Positions 62,267 to 64,000 of a stretch of DNA of 64,000 bases are shown here, piece by piece. The stretch is from Ricordea florida (taxonomy: Eukaryota > Cnidaria > Anthozoa > Corallimorpharia > Ricordeidae). How positions within the stretch are numbered: position 1 is the first letter of the stretch; the number at the start of each line of letters is the position of its first letter. A program made the translations under genes and the position numbers. The notes beneath the pieces were generated by a model that was not told the origin of the DNA, did no database searches, and was given only the letters and a program-made list of their open reading frames with translations. The stretch spans positions 24,085,204 through 24,149,203 of the forward strand of contig OX453283.1 in the NCBI GenBank assembly GCA_949710005.1, in the 5' to 3' direction.

Positions 62267-62908
62267 ATGGATGACTACAATAGAATTTATCCTAATGCGC
62301 CCGTTAATTCAGACCCGAGTTCCTCATTTCAGACGGTTAATTTCAGACTACAAAAGTCATGCGAAGTACTACAAAATCTTGAGAAGGAAATTAAACATTA
62401 CGAAGATGTTAGAAAAAAGTATAATCGTGCTAGAGGTATATTTACAAAAATAAGTGTTAGTAGTGGGGTGTTTTCAGTTATCCTATCTGCAAGTGGGCTT
62501 GGAACCTCCCTTACTGGTTTTGGTGCTGCTGTTGGTGTCCCATTAGGTGCAGTGGGAGGAATTTGTGGGGTAATATCGGTTGGATTCGGTTCAGCTTCTA
62601 AAAAACTTTCACATAAAGTTAGTAAACATGAACAGACAGTTTCTTTGGCAAAAGCAAAAGTAAACACTATTCACGACTTGGTTTCAAAGGCTCTAAAAGA
62701 TAACGCTATATCCGACCAAGAATTTTCTCTAATTTTATCAGAGGTGGATAAGTTTGAAAAACTAAAACTCGAAATCCGACAGAAAAACAGGAAAGATACA
62801 GAAAAAAACTTAAATATGAATCAGATAAGAACAGAGGTTCGAGCGGAAATTATAAAGGAGTTAACCAGTCCCGAACTTGGAAATTTTCATTTGAGAGAAC
62901 GCCAGTAG
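62267..62908 (+). CDS. membrane protein with glycine-rich hydrophobic core (213 aa)
   Basis: Homologue of 38007-38624, with the same helical N-terminus (FRLQKSCEVLQNLEKEIKHY), glycine-rich hydrophobic core and HDLVSKALKDN..DQEFSLIL tail. The C-terminal extension of eight residues is specific to this copy. Confidence 0.75.
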   Translation: MDDYNRIYPNAPVNSDPSSSFQTVNFRLQKSCEVLQNLEKEIKHYEDVRKKYNRARGIFTKISVSSGVFSVILSASGLGTSLTGFGAAVGVPLGAVGGICGVISVGFGSASKKLSHKVSKHEQTVSLAKAKVNTIHDLVSKALKDNAISDQEFSLILSEVDKFEKLKLEIRQKNRKDTEKNLNMNQIRTEVRAEIIKELTSPELGNFHLRERQ

Positions 62909-62944
62909 GATGGAATTGTTATGCTGGTATTAGAAAAGAGGTGA

Positions 62945-62953
62945 TTTAAAAGC
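62945..62953 (+). promoter_or_regulatory. TTTAAAAGC motif
   Basis: Starts 29 bases before ATG 62974, supporting that start. Confidence 0.5.
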
Positions 62954-62973
62954 AACATGTTATGAACAAAAAA

Positions 62974-64000
62974 ATGTCATTATTCAATGATTTCAGAAAT
63001 ATGTACCGAAAGGCAGATATAAGGCATTTCACATTTGTGCCTGATTCGTATGGCGGATATATTAAATGGCAAGTTGATGGTACAACAATAATGTCAAATG
63101 ATGATCCTACTGGAAAAACATGGACTGATGCCTTATCACCTCGTTTGAAAAGACTTTTATGGAAAGATTTAGGATTGGATGACAGTGAGTTGAGTTCATT
63201 TCCTGAAAGTTTAACCATAACAAATCAATCTTATCCTATACCAGCTATTAATTTTGATGACTTTACAACTGATTTAACAAAAATGCTAACCTTTCTAGAT
63301 ATATACGTTTCAAATACGAAGAAATTTACCGCAAAGATGAGAAACATATTTACATCACAAGTTGTGACTTTCAAATTTGGAAAACAGAGTAGAAAATGGT
63401 TAAACGCTCCTGATATGAATTATTGGCCACAACAACTTAACTTTGCAGTTTGGTGTGCAACATCTGGTTGTGGTATAAGTCCTTTTGAAAGTCTAAATTA
63501 TCCTAAAGTAGTGAGTAGCTTCATAAAATTTCACACATATTTCACAATAAGGAGGATATTATATGAATTGAAACTACCTTTGCCTGATGAGCAACCTTTT
63601 GTAATAAACAACAATCCCTATAGTAAAGTAGCATATCAACGACTGTGTGCTGAATTTAGCATATCAAAAAACTCAGACTTTAGATGGAAAGGGGGTAGAA
63701 ACAGCGGATTGGGAGATATATTCCTTGATTATGGTGCAGGCTATCATGGAAAAGGTGGTGGATATCAAAATGTACATATTGTAAGGAATTATGATGTAGA
63801 AGCGGATCAATGGCCCGGTGAAGGTGGTAAATTCGCTGATGAAGGTGGAAAGAAGGAAAAGGGTAATCTCATTTCATTTATCCGTAACGATGACTTTGCT
63901 GATTTCAAATATGCTTGGTTTATCCCAACAAGCGGACATGGACTCACTAAAGCTGGACTTGGTATATTGAATCGATCTGCTGAAGCTTTCGTTTATTGTG
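62974..64000 (+). CDS. partial homologue of the 507-residue candidate structural protein
   Basis: Open from ATG 62974 (or 62962, four codons earlier) to the window edge without a stop. It matches the N-terminal two thirds of 38740-40263, with the conserved YWPQQLNFAVWCATSGCGIS, SDFRWKGGRNSGLGDIF and a final AEAFVYC at the edge. I prefer 62974 because it fits the motif spacing and aligns with the Met of the other copy. Confidence 0.75.
   Translation, partial: MSLFNDFRNMYRKADIRHFTFVPDSYGGYIKWQVDGTTIMSNDDPTGKTWTDALSPRLKRLLWKDLGLDDSELSSFPESLTITNQSYPIPAINFDDFTTDLTKMLTFLDIYVSNTKKFTAKMRNIFTSQVVTFKFGKQSRKWLNAPDMNYWPQQLNFAVWCATSGCGISPFESLNYPKVVSSFIKFHTYFTIRRILYELKLPLPDEQPFVINNNPYSKVAYQRLCAEFSISKNSDFRWKGGRNSGLGDIFLDYGAGYHGKGGGYQNVHIVRNYDVEADQWPGEGGKFADEGGKKEKGNLISFIRNDDFADFKYAWFIPTSGHGLTKAGLGILNRSAEAFVYC

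Larger units (their letters stand above)
51501..64000 (+). mobile_element. Polinton/Maverick-type element 2, right part outside window
   Basis: Left border inferred at AGAGAGAGTA (51501), which resembles the AGAGAGATG terminus of element 1 and follows a repeat related to 2200-2329. The terminal region contains TTTCTGATTAAG twice and ATTTATCAGAGATTTAT, the latter shared with element 1, but otherwise the ends differ. Gene order is the same as element 1 from polymerase to the 507-residue family. The polymerase has two disabling changes. The far end and target duplication are not visible, so the border is provisional. Confidence 0.85.

Overview
This window looks like chromosomal DNA of a cnidarian, most likely a stony coral. 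The evidence is introns with canonical GT-AG splice sites, a secreted apple plus F5/8C (discoidin-like) gene, dense MITE-like palindromes, satellites and a tRNA-derived SINE. Above all, there are two Polinton/Maverick-type virus-like elements whose proteins resemble families I know from coral and Hydra genomes. The taxon is an inference from family resemblance, not from a database search.

Layout. Positions 1-2140 hold the last three coding exons of a multi-pass membrane protein gene (+). Positions 2200-11350 are repeats: hairpin MITEs, two related PIF/Harbinger-like MITEs with TAA/TTA target duplications, a third Harbinger-like MITE nested in a hairpin element, and a 400-bp MITE with a 6-bp duplication. 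Positions 11354-13687 (-) carry a three-exon secreted protein gene whose splice phases all agree; a 106-bp satellite lies in its second intron. Positions 13890-27015 are again repeats, plus one short secreted-peptide ORF at 19463-19612.

Element 1 (about 27016-42799, 15.8 kb) is a complete Polinton-type element. It has 701-bp terminal inverted repeats and a short target duplication around ACGTG. Its 15 genes are: protein-primed type family-B DNA polymerase with an endonuclease VII-like insert, a minus-strand retroviral-type integrase, a putative major capsid protein, an A32/FtsK-like packaging ATPase, a run of conserved proteins with predicted membrane segments, a putative minor capsid protein, and two minus-strand genes with giant-virus flavour. 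Element 2 (about 51501 to beyond the window end) is a diverged relative in the same orientation. Its polymerase is broken by an AG-repeat frameshift and an in-frame TGA, but its integrase and structural genes are open.

How it works together. Polymerase and integrase would replicate and insert the element; capsid protein, ATPase and the membrane-protein block look like a virion-assembly module. Nearly every gene in both elements has a T(T/C)TAAAGAT-like motif 26-36 bases before its start codon, on both strands. I think this is a shared promoter and the most interesting regulatory signal here. No adenain/Ulp1-type protease was recognised in the complete element.

Positions 42800-51500, between the elements, are host repeats with no gene I can support: the 106-bp satellite in reverse orientation, a 47-bp satellite, a hairpin MITE and a SINE.
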